Shown here one piece after another: positions 16,415 to 24,756 of a stretch of DNA of 64,000 nt; position 1 is the first letter of the stretch, and every line of letters starts with the position of its first letter. The stretch is from Kosakonia oryziphila (GTDB lineage Bacteria; Pseudomonadota; Gammaproteobacteria; Enterobacterales; Enterobacteriaceae): positions 1 through 64,000 of the forward strand of contig NZ_FMBC01000015.1 in assembly GCF_900094795.1 (NCBI RefSeq), written 5' to 3'. The notes under the pieces are model-generated. The model was not told the origin of the DNA. It was given only the letters and a program-made list of their open reading frames with translations, and ran no database searches. The translations under genes were made by a program, and so were the position numbers.

Positions 16415-17176
16415 TTATGCAACAGGAATGGGGTTATCGACGAGGGACTGATTGAACGCATTAACCACCGCATGCTCATTTGCGCCGGGGTTGTCACGCG
16501 CGGGCAGTACGCTGTCCACAATTGCTTCAATGGTATCGGTGCCCAGTTTGTCGAAGGTCTGCTGGATAAAATCCTGCAACGGCATCGCGCGCGGATCGCC
16601 GCTTTTATAAATCAGGTCGGTATCTACCCACGGCGGCGAAATTTCAATCACTTTGACACTACTGTCGCGCAGCAGGAAACGCTGCGACAAGGTGTAGGAG
16701 TGAATAGCTGCCTTCGTTGCGGAGTAGAGCGCATTCGCGGCGAGTGGCAGGAACGCCAGAATCGAACTGTTATTGATCAGCACCGCGTCCGGCTGCTGTT
16801 TCAGGTGTTCAATAAACGCGGCGCTGACGCGCACTGGCCCAAGAAGGTTAGTATTCAGCAGCGTGGTTGCCATCTCGTCATCCAGTTCACCGGCAGCATT
16901 ATCAAAAGGCATAATGCCTGCGTTGTTGATCACGACATTCAGCGCCGGATAGCGTAACAACACCTCTTTTGCTGCGGCTTTAATACTGTCCGCGCGGGTC
17001 ACATCCAGCATGACAGCGCCCATGCCAGGGTTGGCGGCGGTGACGCTATCCAGTAGCGCCTGGCGCCGTCCGGAAATGATCACCTGATTGCCAAGCTGGT
17101 GAAATTTTTCCGCCATCGCGCGGCCAATACCTGAGGTGCCGCCGGTAATAAAAATCGTATTGCCTGTCAGTTTCAT
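16415..17176 (-). CDS. Short-chain dehydrogenase/reductase (DltE-like)
   Basis: 253 residues, classical SDR: cofactor motif TGGTSGIG (about 11-18), NNAG (about 85-88), active-site Ser in NNSSILAF and catalytic YSATKAA (Tyr and Lys present). The sequence start MKLTGNTIFITGGTSGIGRA resembles DltE-type oxidoreductases found beside AraC/GATase regulators. It would carry out an NAD(P)H-dependent carbonyl reduction. Its stop is 35 bp from the MFS start and its own start lies 26 bp after the preceding SDR stop. Substrate unknown. Confidence 0.92.
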   Translation of the reverse strand: MKLTGNTIFITGGTSGIGRAMAEKFHQLGNQVIISGRRQALLDSVTAANPGMGAVMLDVTRADSIKAAAKEVLLRYPALNVVINNAGIMPFDNAAGELDDEMATTLLNTNLLGPVRVSAAFIEHLKQQPDAVLINNSSILAFLPLAANALYSATKAAIHSYTLSQRFLLRDSSVKVIEISPPWVDTDLIYKSGDPRAMPLQDFIQQTFDKLGTDTIEAIVDSVLPARDNPGANEHAVVNAFNQSLVDNPIPVA

Positions 17177-17202
17177 GGTCTTATCCTGCGTTCTGTTAAT
17201 GA

Positions 17203-18018
17203 TTAGTGGGTGGCGATTGCGCGATAGCGCTCTGCTGGTACGTTTGTGGAGAGTTGCGGCATCAGCGCCCGGCGATGCTGTTCCAGTGCCTGCCAGTCGG
17301 CGTCGTTATGCAGAGAGGGAATGGTCACCAGCTCACCCCGCAGAAAGCCCACCAGTGCTGCATCCACCATGTCCGTGGCGCTCATCACAATGGTTTTGTC
17401 GAGCTGTTCCAGCGGCAGGCCACCGTTGTCCCAGAATGGCGTTGCCGTCGCACCAGGCAGTACGGCCTGCACCTGAACGCCTTTATCGGCCAGTTCGTGA
17501 TGCAGTGACTGGCTAAAAGCCAGTACAAAGGCTTTTGTCCCGCCATATACGCCGTTCAGCACTTCGGGGGCGATGGCGACGATAGACGAGATGTTGATAA
17601 CTGCACCTACGCCACGGGCGACGAAGCCGGGTACAACCGCGTAAGTGAGGCGGGTGAGAGCGGTGACGTTCAGGTTAATCATCACTTCCATTCGATCAAC
17701 CTCGCTGCTCAGCAGCGGTGTATGCGTGCCGACGCCAGCGTTATTGACCAGCAGTGTGATGCTGGCGTCTTCACGCAGTCTGGCTTCCAGCGCTCGGAGT
17801 TGTTGCGGATCGTTAAGGTCAGCGGCGATCGCTTCCACGTTACGCGACGTATCTGCGGTAATATGGCTGGCCATCCGGTTCAGACGGTTATGGTTGCGGG
17901 CAATAATAATCAGGTCGTAACCCATACGGGCCAGGCGGTTGGCGTAAATCGCGCCGATACCGGTTGATGCGCCGGTAATAACGGCAGTGCCTTTGTGGTG
18001 TTGTGTAGCGATGTTCAT
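17203..18018 (-). CDS. Short-chain dehydrogenase/reductase, first gene of the AraC-linked operon
   Basis: 271 residues. ITGASTGIG near residue 14-22, NNAG near 91, Ser in NISSIVAI and YGGTKAF as catalytic YxxxK. The C-terminal part (PERYRAI end) is shorter on conserved blocks than the second SDR, so the two are not a recent duplication. A near-perfect inverted repeat (ATGTC[T/C]TAAAT) lies 56-93 bp upstream and probably marks the operon promoter. Function: NAD(P)-dependent oxidoreductase, substrate unknown. Confidence 0.92.
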   Translation of the reverse strand: MNIATQHHKGTAVITGASTGIGAIYANRLARMGYDLIIIARNHNRLNRMASHITADTSRNVEAIAADLNDPQQLRALEARLREDASITLLVNNAGVGTHTPLLSSEVDRMEVMINLNVTALTRLTYAVVPGFVARGVGAVINISSIVAIAPEVLNGVYGGTKAFVLAFSQSLHHELADKGVQVQAVLPGATATPFWDNGGLPLEQLDKTIVMSATDMVDAALVGFLRGELVTIPSLHNDADWQALEQHRRALMPQLSTNVPAERYRAIATH

Positions 18019-18073
18019 AGCAGACTCCTGGGTTCACAATGGATGCGATGGAAACATCATAAGTGAGTCAGGG

Positions 18074-18111
18074 ATGTCTTAAATGACGTTGATGGTGCTA
18101 ATTTAGGACAT
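18074..18111. promoter_or_regulatory. Inverted repeat upstream of the SDR-SDR-MFS-AraC operon
   Basis: ATGTCTTAAAT (18074-18084) and ATTTAGGACAT (18101-18111) are inverted copies with one mismatch in 11, spaced by 16 bp. It is a good candidate operator for the AraC/GATase1 protein encoded last in the operon. The rest of 18112-18323 shows no gene. Confidence 0.5.
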
Positions 18112-18323
18112 TAGTCAATATACCTGCACGCGTTCCGCTATTTCCCGCGCTTCACTCCAGCCATACAATGCCCGCTCTAAGGGCGGTTAATAGTGGCTTT
18201 GCGGGTAAACCAGCGACTAGGGTAGGGGGCCGGGGAGCAGACCTGGAACGCCCGGCATCAGATAGCGACACAGGACGTTAGAGGCTGGTTGCAGGAATAT
18301 CCGGCATAAATTGCCCGCTGGCA

Positions 18324-18968
18324 TCAATGGTGCAGCATTTCGTCGATGATCTGCGCTTTATTCAAATTGTACGGATAGAAGGTTGGCCAGTTATCCATCT
18401 CTTCCAGTAGCGTTTGCTGGGATTCGTTACCCATAAAAATATGGAAATGCAGAGACTGGCGCGGCGCAATAATGTGGTCGCTGAACTGCACAAACTTTGG
18501 TGCTTTTGACTGCGCGTTTTTACACTCAAACAGATAGCGCACGCCTTTCTTGCCGGAGGCGTAGGTCAGAATTTTATAACCGGCGTAGTCATAGCGGCAG
18601 CGAGTAACCGTTTTACCCGTGTGAAACTCAATCACGTTATTTTCAATGCTGATGGTGTCGATGTCTGTCGCATACCCTTTTTTGTAGTAAGCGCGGTACT
18701 CCTCCACCGTTTTGTCGCCGTGCTGCGCTTTCTTCTCCAGCACCGGATCGAGATCTCCATTCAGCAGCAAGGGATTCAGCGATTGCCAGATCCCGTCCCA
18801 GTCTGAGAGTAACCGATCCCTGACATCTTTATCGTCGATAATGCCTTCGCTGGCTTTGCGTTCCACCTCTGTCAGCGGCTTTCCGTGGTGATGATCGTGA
18901 GCCATGCCTTCTGTGCTACTCAGTAATACACCCATACCCAGAACAAAGGCGGATTTCTTCATGATCAT
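18324..18968 (-). CDS. zinT: Periplasmic zinc-binding protein ZinT (YodA)
   Basis: 214 residues. Signal peptide MIMKKSAFVLGMGVLLSSTEGMA, then the metal-binding HDHHHGK stretch at the mature N-terminus. The lipocalin-like ZinT domain follows: LSDWDGIWQSLNPLLLNGDL, YYKKGYATDIDTISIENN, FECKNAQSKAPKFVQFSDH and SLHFHIFMG (conserved His ligands). ZinT binds Zn(II) and Cd(II) and hands zinc to ZnuA during starvation. GGAG is 6 bp upstream of the chosen ATG. A Zur-type dyad lies 30-44 bp upstream, so it is expected to be induced in low zinc. Confidence is high. Confidence 0.96.
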   Translation of the reverse strand: MIMKKSAFVLGMGVLLSSTEGMAHDHHHGKPLTEVERKASEGIIDDKDVRDRLLSDWDGIWQSLNPLLLNGDLDPVLEKKAQHGDKTVEEYRAYYKKGYATDIDTISIENNVIEFHTGKTVTRCRYDYAGYKILTYASGKKGVRYLFECKNAQSKAPKFVQFSDHIIAPRQSLHFHIFMGNESQQTLLEEMDNWPTFYPYNLNKAQIIDEMLHH

Positions 18969-18997
18969 GCTGTGCTCCCTGATGATTTGTGACTAAA

Positions 18998-19012
18998 TGT
19001 TATAACGTAACA
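18998..19012 (-). promoter_or_regulatory. Zur box of zinT
   Basis: TGTTA-N5-TAACA within AAATGTTATAACGTAACA, close to the enterobacterial Zur consensus GAAATGTTATAATATAACATTTC shortened here. It lies just upstream of zinT, where zinc-loaded Zur would block transcription. Confidence 0.75.
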
Positions 19013-19327
19013 ATATTAAAAATCATCAATGCGTGCAACATAGCGTAAGTTATAAAACAAAGAGAGGAGTGTATACTTATGATAAATAATGGGTTTTATC
19101 CTTTTTCTCGTGGCTGATGACGGTGCCGAACTCTGCACCGATTAACGCACTGTATTGAGACTGTGCGCAGGAGGTGATAAATAGCGTCCTTTCTCTTTAA
19201 CCGTAAAAATACCAGGACTATTGGCCACACATTTATTTTAATGTTGCGAAGATGCTTTTTCTGAATTTATAAATGGCATTATGAATGAGTATTGACTAAT
19301 GACACCCAATAAGCAGAATTAGGCATA

Positions 19328-19355
19328 TTGACGCAACGGACATACACCCTATAGC
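19328..19355 (+). promoter_or_regulatory. Candidate sigma-70 promoter for leader and small gene
   Basis: TTGACG (19328-19333) and TATAGC (19350-19355) with a 16-bp spacer, 160 bp upstream of the small gene at 19517. The stretch 19018-19327 holds no gene I can support. Confidence 0.4.
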
Positions 19356-19433
19356 CCGTAATAATTATTAAGAATAAGCGCCCTGGCAATATCAGATGTT
19401 GGAAAATCGGATAGCGAGAAATAGTCGATTTTT

Positions 19434-19486
19434 TATTTGGCTTACCGGGAAACGATAAGCCAGAAGGGGTCTCAGACCCGCTTTTT
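19434..19486 (+). ncRNA. Structured leader or small RNA candidate with terminator-like hairpin
   Basis: Two stem-loops follow one another: GGCTTA/TAAGCC (about 19439-19461) and GGGTC-TCA-GACCC (19467-19479) followed by GCTTTTT. The second looks like an intrinsic terminator, placed 30 bp before the small gene at 19517 and downstream of a plausible promoter. It could be an attenuator leader or a separate short RNA. No known riboswitch was recognised. Confidence 0.4.
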
Positions 19487-19516
19487 CGCCATTTACATGT
19501 GAGTCTGGAGTGGTTG

Positions 19517-19720
19517 ATGGGTAAACAAAAAGAGAGTTACGGAATACACGATTTTTTCAGAGGTGACACTTCAGGCCATGAAATGATTGAGCGCTATACC
19601 TATGTGAAAATTATTAATTTTAATGCGACGGACAGGATAAACGTTGAGTTTTCTCCGGAACAGAAATATTTTATTTCAATGATGGCGAACCGCAAACCGC
19701 TTGCTGACAATAGCAATTAA
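19517..19720 (+). CDS. Hypothetical small protein, 67 residues
   Basis: Starts at ATG 19517 with GGAG 7 bp upstream; an in-frame GTG at 19499 is less likely. The protein is soluble and charged: MGKQKESYGIHDFFRGDTSG, then an aromatic patch ERYTYVKIINFNATDRI and FSPEQKYFISMMANRK. I recognise no family, signal peptide or membrane segment. Codon use is more AT-rich than in the neighbours. A terminator follows at 19821. The good ribosome site, the structured leader and the terminator argue that it is a real gene. Confidence 0.5.
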   Translation: MGKQKESYGIHDFFRGDTSGHEMIERYTYVKIINFNATDRINVEFSPEQKYFISMMANRKPLADNSN

Positions 19721-19820
19721 TAACTTCCATTAATGAATGTAAACATAAATTTATTGATGATCTTTTCATATTTCATCCATTCTGGCGGTTGAAACCCTGG
19801 TATCGCATTTGCGGCCGTCC

Positions 19821-19851
19821 CTTGCAGGCGGCTTTTTCCTGCAAGCTTTTT
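19821..19851 (+). terminator. Rho-independent terminator downstream of the small gene
   Basis: CTTGCAGG (19821-19828) pairs perfectly with CCTGCAAG (19838-19845), followed by CTTTTT. It lies 100 bp after the stop of the small gene. Confidence 0.75.
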
Positions 19852-19928
19852 GTTGGTCGCGATGTGCGTCATCGGCGGCTGACTACGCTGCTTGAGGGCT
19901 TCCGTAGGCTGGAGGAGTCGTCCGACAC

Positions 19929-20213
19929 TTAGTCGCTTTTTTTCTCTACGTGCCCAAGCGGTTTTTCCGGGAAGCAGCAGTCGCGTACGCGACGTTTTAA
20001 CTCTGCGGCATCGGGAAAGCCGCCTTCTTGCTTACGATCCCAGATGACTGTGCCATCGATATCAATCACAAAAATTCCACCGGTGCCGGGGATCAGGCGC
20101 ACCGATCCGAGATCGGTACTGAACGTATGCAGCAGTTCTTGCGCCATCCAACTGGCGCGCAGCATCCAGTTACACTGCGAGCAATAATGTAAAGTAATCG
20201 TCGGTTTGTTCAT
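19929..20213 (-). CDS. SelW/SelT-type (Rdx) thioredoxin-like protein
   Basis: 94 residues of the Rdx family. A CxxC redox pair, CSQC at residues 11-14, sits after the first strand (PTITLHYCSQCNW), and the GTGGIFVIDIDGTVIWDRK block followed by GGFPDAAELKRRVRD is the family signature (the bacterial members use Cys where selenoproteins have Sec). It is a small cytosolic redox protein; its partner is unknown. It ends only 8 residues after the core. It is divergent from the heme operon, with the Fur box between them. Confidence 0.88.
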   Translation of the reverse strand: MNKPTITLHYCSQCNWMLRASWMAQELLHTFSTDLGSVRLIPGTGGIFVIDIDGTVIWDRKQEGGFPDAAELKRRVRDCCFPEKPLGHVEKKSD

Positions 20214-20306
20214 TTTTTCGTCCCTCCAAAAGGCGAATCAGATTGATTGCAAAGTGTACGCAAAGTCCGGAGACAAAGGTGAGCAGTTTATGAACTGATT
20301 GCAATT

Positions 20307-20325
20307 GATAATGATTTGCATTACC
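20307..20325 (+). promoter_or_regulatory. Fur box of the heme-uptake operon
   Basis: GATAATGATTTGCATTACC matches the 19-bp Fur consensus at 15 of 19 positions. It lies 117 bp before the receptor gene and 94 bp before the divergent Rdx gene, so iron could repress one or both. Confidence 0.8.
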
Positions 20326-20441
20326 ATCCAGTAACATAACGATAACCTGCTGTTTTTTGTCCTGACGTATTATGTTTCGTGGAACGACTGGAAGTAAGAC
20401 GTGAGCCTGATACTAATAAATTCTAAGGCTTACAAAAGATT

Positions 20442-22814
20442 ATGTGTAAATCGCAATTTTCTCCACGTCGCTTCAGGAAGCGCGTGCTGGTGGCTTTATT
20501 ACTCGCAGCCCTGTACCAGAACACCGCGCTGGCAACGGATACCGGAACTTTAACAACCACCGCAACGGATGCAAAACAGGATACGGCCGAACAAATGGTC
20601 GTTACGGCACCTGCCCCGGTGCTGAAAGCAGGCAGTAGTCATTCAGTTAGCGCACAGGATTTACAAAACAAAGGCGCGAACGATTTCGGCTCTATTATGC
20701 GTTACGAACCGTTAATCAGTGCGACCGGCGCAAGCGGCGGTTCCGGTAACGGCAAAAGTGGTTTTGATCGCGGCGGTTACACCGGTTACAACATTCGCGG
20801 CCTGGAAAGTAACCGCGTAGGAATCGATGTTGATGGCATTCCACAGCCGGATGCAACCGGCCGTAGCTACGCCAGCCGCGCGGGCCTGAACACCTTCGGC
20901 ATTGGCCGTGATTATATCGATCCGTACATGTACGGCAATGTCGATATTCAGTCCGGCGCGACGCCCACCGATCAAGCGAACACTTCCATTGGCGGCAACG
21001 TCTCCTTCCGCCCGAAATCACCGGACGATTATCTGCACCCGGACAAAAACAGCTACTTTGGCTACCAGAGCGATTATGACTCAGCCGACCGCAGTTGGCA
21101 CAACGGCGTGACCAGCGCGGCAGGGGATGAAACCCTGCGCGGCATCTTTGTTTATAGCCGCCGCGATGGTCAGCAAACTCGCAACAACAGCGGCTCCATC
21201 AATGCGTATCTGGCGAACTGGCACTCCGACGCGATGATGGCCTCCGGTATCTGGCAACCAAACGATGAGCATAAACTGACTGGTACGCTGGATTACTACC
21301 ACAAAACCAATCACACCCATTACGACGCGTGGAATAGCAGCGGCAGCACAATCCTCGGCGATGCGCAGCAAACCAGCCAGACCCGCCGCTGGGGCGTCAG
21401 CCTGAAAGATGACTGGACGCCAATGAACGACTGGCTGGACAGTATGTCCAGCAAAGTCTATTACCAGCACACCGAAGCGCATGACCGAACCTGGATGCCG
21501 GACAGCACTACCGCCACGATGGAAACGGTTTACTCCAATTACGATACCGATACCTGGGGCATACAGAATACGCTGGCGAAAACCCTTGGCCGCCACGATC
21601 TGAGCGCGGGTTTTAACGCCAGCACCACCAAAACCAGGCGTCCATTTAACCAGTCCCCGCTGCCAAGTATCTACAGCGAGATCATGCAGCCGGAAGCAGA
21701 CAGTAGCAGCTACACGCTGGGCGCATTCGTGCAGGATCAGCTTAACTTCGATGCAGATGGCCATCATTTTGCCATCATTCCGGGTGCGCGCGTCGTACAT
21801 CAAGCCATAAAGCCGGATAACCTCTCCAGCCTGACGACCAACAGCACCGTGGTGGATGAGTCGGACGTCTCCACCCTGTACGGGAAAAATTCCGACACCC
21901 AATGGTTGCCGTCGTTAACCTTCCAGTACGACATCACGCCGCGCCTGATGACCTGGCTGCAATACAAACGCGGCGCCGAGTTCCCGAACGCCAGCCAGCT
22001 TTACGGCTCCTGGAACCTGGGTTCCAGCTATGCCGGACGCCAGCAGTATGCGCTGATCGGCAATACCGATCTGAAAACCGAAACCAGTAATAACCTCGAA
22101 TGGGGTATGAAAGGGGAGGTCACTGAAGGCGTTACGCTGCATACCGCGCTGTTCTACAACAGCTATAAAAACTTAATCGCTTATACCCGTTATACACGTG
22201 CCAATAACCCGGATAAATTCATTAACGTTCCGTCGAACATCTACACCACTTATCAGGCGGAGAACCGTGATAAGGCCTTTATCTACGGCGGCGAAATCAG
22301 CGCGAAATTTAACTTTGGTACCTGGTTTGAGCAGGTCAATGGCCTGAGTGCCACGCTGGCTTACGGCTACACCGAAGGGAAATCGAAATCCAGCTATATG
22401 GGTGACAAATACCTCGATCTCGACAGCGTTGCGCCGATGAAAGCGATCGTGGGTGTTGGTTGGGACGATCCGGCGAAACGCTACGGTACCGCGCTGACAG
22501 CTACCTTCGTGAAGGGTAAACGCGCCACCGCCACCAGCCGCGAGTCGTACACCAACACCGGCTCCGCGATTAACGACTCCAGCACTGAGTATATGCGCGT
22601 GCCGGGTTATGGCCTGCTGGACTGGACGGCCTACTGGCAAGTGGCAAAACACGTGAAAATCAACGGCGGCGTTTACAACATCACTGACCGTAAATACTGG
22701 GATTACCTGAGCAGCCGCACCCTCGAGAAGTCCACCAATCAGGATGCCTACGACAAAGCGCTGGCTGTTATGCCGGGCCGTACCTGGCAACTGGGCGTCA
22801 ACGTCGATTTCTGA
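20442..22814 (+). CDS. TonB-dependent outer-membrane receptor, probable heme/hemoprotein receptor
   Basis: 790 residues. Signal peptide to about residue 31 (LVALLLAALYQNTALA), TonB-box-like EQMVVTAPAP, plug domain about 60-180 (YNIRGLESNRVGIDVDGIPQ) and a beta-barrel ending in ITDRKYWDYL and LGVNVDF with terminal Phe. In many heme receptors the barrel carries FRAP and NPNL motifs; here the equivalent place reads GAEFPNASQLYGS and GNTDLKTETSNNLEWG, so both are altered. It is longer than Yersinia HmuR (about 676). The Fur box upstream and the hmuSTUV genes downstream support heme uptake. A weak ribosome site precedes the chosen ATG. Confidence 0.88.
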   Translation: MCKSQFSPRRFRKRVLVALLLAALYQNTALATDTGTLTTTATDAKQDTAEQMVVTAPAPVLKAGSSHSVSAQDLQNKGANDFGSIMRYEPLISATGASGGSGNGKSGFDRGGYTGYNIRGLESNRVGIDVDGIPQPDATGRSYASRAGLNTFGIGRDYIDPYMYGNVDIQSGATPTDQANTSIGGNVSFRPKSPDDYLHPDKNSYFGYQSDYDSADRSWHNGVTSAAGDETLRGIFVYSRRDGQQTRNNSGSINAYLANWHSDAMMASGIWQPNDEHKLTGTLDYYHKTNHTHYDAWNSSGSTILGDAQQTSQTRRWGVSLKDDWTPMNDWLDSMSSKVYYQHTEAHDRTWMPDSTTATMETVYSNYDTDTWGIQNTLAKTLGRHDLSAGFNASTTKTRRPFNQSPLPSIYSEIMQPEADSSSYTLGAFVQDQLNFDADGHHFAIIPGARVVHQAIKPDNLSSLTTNSTVVDESDVSTLYGKNSDTQWLPSLTFQYDITPRLMTWLQYKRGAEFPNASQLYGSWNLGSSYAGRQQYALIGNTDLKTETSNNLEWGMKGEVTEGVTLHTALFYNSYKNLIAYTRYTRANNPDKFINVPSNIYTTYQAENRDKAFIYGGEISAKFNFGTWFEQVNGLSATLAYGYTEGKSKSSYMGDKYLDLDSVAPMKAIVGVGWDDPAKRYGTALTATFVKGKRATATSRESYTNTGSAINDSSTEYMRVPGYGLLDWTAYWQVAKHVKINGGVYNITDRKYWDYLSSRTLEKSTNQDAYDKALAVMPGRTWQLGVNVDF

Positions 22815-22840
22815 TTGCGCACCTGTGCTGGTTCTTCATC

Positions 22841-22864
22841 TCCCGGTAACGCTGCCGGGGGTTT
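22841..22864 (+). other. Intercistronic hairpin between receptor and hmuS
   Basis: TCCCGG and CCGGGG pair around TAACGCTG, followed by GTTTT, 27 bp after the receptor stop. It may partly terminate or stabilise the receptor transcript, giving more receptor than cytoplasmic components. Confidence 0.45.
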
Positions 22865-22888
22865 TAACATGATAAAGGAGCGAATGCT

Positions 22889-23941
22889 ATGCCCGTTTCA
22901 TTACTCGATTTTTCCGCAATCTGGCAGCAATATCAGGCAATTAAAGCGCAGGAGCCTGCTAAGTACGCCCGCGATATCGCCACAGAGATGGCGATCAGCG
23001 AAGCCGAATTAACCCGCTCACGCGTCGGGCATGATGCCGTGCGCCTGAACGGCGATATGCGCGGTTTGCTCGCCGCGCTGGAATGTGTCGGCGACACCAA
23101 ATGCATCTGCCGCAACGAGTATGCGGTGCATGAACAGATTGGCCGTTTCACCAACCTGCATATCGGCCAGCACGCCGGGATAGTACTCAACCCGCGCGCA
23201 CTCGATCTGCGCCTGTTTGTTAATCAGTGGGCCAGCGCCTTTAGCCTGCGTGAGCAAAACCCGCGCGGCGAACGTCACAGTATTCAATTCTTCGACCAGA
23301 GGGGCGATGCGGTGCTGAAAGTCTACGTCACCGAACAGAGCGATATGGCGGCGTGGAACGAGGTAGTGACCCGGTTCACGGCGCAGGCCGATCTGCCGTT
23401 AACAATTAGCAAAGCGGTTGTCGAATCGCATGCTGAAAGTGCTGATGCCGTTGCGCTGGATCAGGCATGGCGAGCGATGACCGATGTGCATCAGTTCTTC
23501 GGCCTGCTGAAAAAACATCGCATCTCGCGCCAGCAGGCGTTTCGTCTGGTGGGCAACGATCTGGCCTGTCAGGTCAGCAACGACGCACTGCCGCGCCTGC
23601 TGGAGATGGTGTTACAGCAGGGTAATGAAATTATGATCTTCGTTGGCAACCGTGGCTGTGTGCAGATCTTCACCGGCGTGCTGGAGAAGCTGACGCCGAT
23701 GAAAGGCTGGATCAACATCTTCAATCAACATTTCACGCTGCACCTGCTTGAGAGCGGCATCGCCGAAAGCTGGGTCACCCGTAAACCGACCGACGATGGG
23801 CATGTCACCAGTCTTGAACTGTTCGCCGCCGATGGTACGCAAATCGTGCAGCTTTACGGCCAGCGCAGCGAAGGGCAGCCGGAACAGAGCCTGTGGCGCA
23901 GGCAAATAGATGCGCTGTGCAACGAAGGACAAGCCGCATGA
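22889..23941 (+). CDS. hmuS: Heme utilisation/degradation protein HmuS (HemS family)
   Basis: 350 residues, two tandem HemS/ChuX-like halves (about 1-175 and 176-350). Family blocks include VGDTKCICRNEYAVHEQIG, GIVLNPRALDLRLFVNQW, IQFFDQRGDAVLKVYVT and, in the second half, IMIFVGNRGCVQIFTGVLEKL and GWINIFNQHFTLHLLESGI, which contain the conserved heme-pocket residues. HemS-type proteins bind heme in the cytoplasm and either degrade it or pass it on. AAGGAG lies 9 bp upstream of ATG 22889. The stop overlaps the hmuT start (ATGA), so translation is coupled. Confidence 0.94.
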   Translation: MPVSLLDFSAIWQQYQAIKAQEPAKYARDIATEMAISEAELTRSRVGHDAVRLNGDMRGLLAALECVGDTKCICRNEYAVHEQIGRFTNLHIGQHAGIVLNPRALDLRLFVNQWASAFSLREQNPRGERHSIQFFDQRGDAVLKVYVTEQSDMAAWNEVVTRFTAQADLPLTISKAVVESHAESADAVALDQAWRAMTDVHQFFGLLKKHRISRQQAFRLVGNDLACQVSNDALPRLLEMVLQQGNEIMIFVGNRGCVQIFTGVLEKLTPMKGWINIFNQHFTLHLLESGIAESWVTRKPTDDGHVTSLELFAADGTQIVQLYGQRSEGQPEQSLWRRQIDALCNEGQAA

Positions 23942-24756
23942 AAAAATTACTGATACTGCTGGTGGCGCTGCCACTGATGGCGAGCGCCGCTGCGGAAAAA
24001 GTGGTGGCGCTTGGCGGCGATATTACCGAAATCGTCTACGGGCTCGGTGCTCAGGCGCAACTGGTGGGGCGCGACACCACCAGTAATTGGCCGCCGGAGG
24101 CGAGCAAACTGCCGGATGTGGGCTATGTCCGCCAGCTCAACGCCGAAGGCATTCTGTCGCTGCGCCCGAACATCGTGCTGGCCAGTGAACAGGTGCAGCC
24201 GTCGACAGTGTTGCAAAACGTCGCCGGGAATAACGTCAACGTGATCCCGGTTCCGGGGGGATATACGCCCGCCGCCATTGATAACAAAGTGGCGGTGATT
24301 GCCGCTGCGCTCGGTAAAACCGCCGAAGGCGAACAGTTGCGGCAAAAAGTGGCGGCGCAAATCGCCGTGCTGCCGAAAACGGCGCTCCATAAGCGGGTGC
24401 TGTTTCTGTTAAGCCACGGCGGGATGGGCACGATGGTCGCCGGGCAAGAGACGGCGGCAGACGGTGCGATCCGCGCGGCGGGTTTACAGAATGCGATGCA
24501 GGGTTTTGCCCACTATCGCGGTCTTTCGCAGGAAGGGGTGATCGCCAGTCAGCCGGATTTAATTGTCATCTCCGCCGATGGCGTAAAAAGCATGGGCGGC
24601 GAAGAGAACCTGTGGACGCTGCCAGGCCTGGCGCAGACGCCCGCCGGGCGGCATAAACAGTTGCTGATTGTCGATGATATGGCGCTGCTCGGCTTTAGTC
24701 TGCGCACACCGCAGGCGCTGCTGGATCTGCGTAAAAAAGCGCAGCAGTTACCCTGA
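23938..24756 (+). CDS. hmuT: Periplasmic heme-binding protein HmuT
   Basis: 272 residues from the ATG overlapping the hmuS stop. Signal peptide MKKLLILLVALPLMASAAA. The mature protein is a class-III (BtuF/FhuD-type) solute-binding protein: VVALGGDITEIVYGLGAQAQ, LVGRDTTSNWPPEA, LPDVGYVRQLNAEGILSLRP and ASEQVQPSTVLQN, with the long central helix typical of the group. It collects heme from the receptor and delivers it to HmuUV. Its stop overlaps the hmuU start (TGATG). Confidence 0.94.
   Translation: MKKLLILLVALPLMASAAAEKVVALGGDITEIVYGLGAQAQLVGRDTTSNWPPEASKLPDVGYVRQLNAEGILSLRPNIVLASEQVQPSTVLQNVAGNNVNVIPVPGGYTPAAIDNKVAVIAAALGKTAEGEQLRQKVAAQIAVLPKTALHKRVLFLLSHGGMGTMVAGQETAADGAIRAAGLQNAMQGFAHYRGLSQEGVIASQPDLIVISADGVKSMGGEENLWTLPGLAQTPAGRHKQLLIVDDMALLGFSLRTPQALLDLRKKAQQLP

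Noticed and set aside
21081..21902. 273-codon minus-strand frame inside the TonB receptor gene
   Set aside because: Codon-bias shadow of the receptor; no family, no ribosome site.
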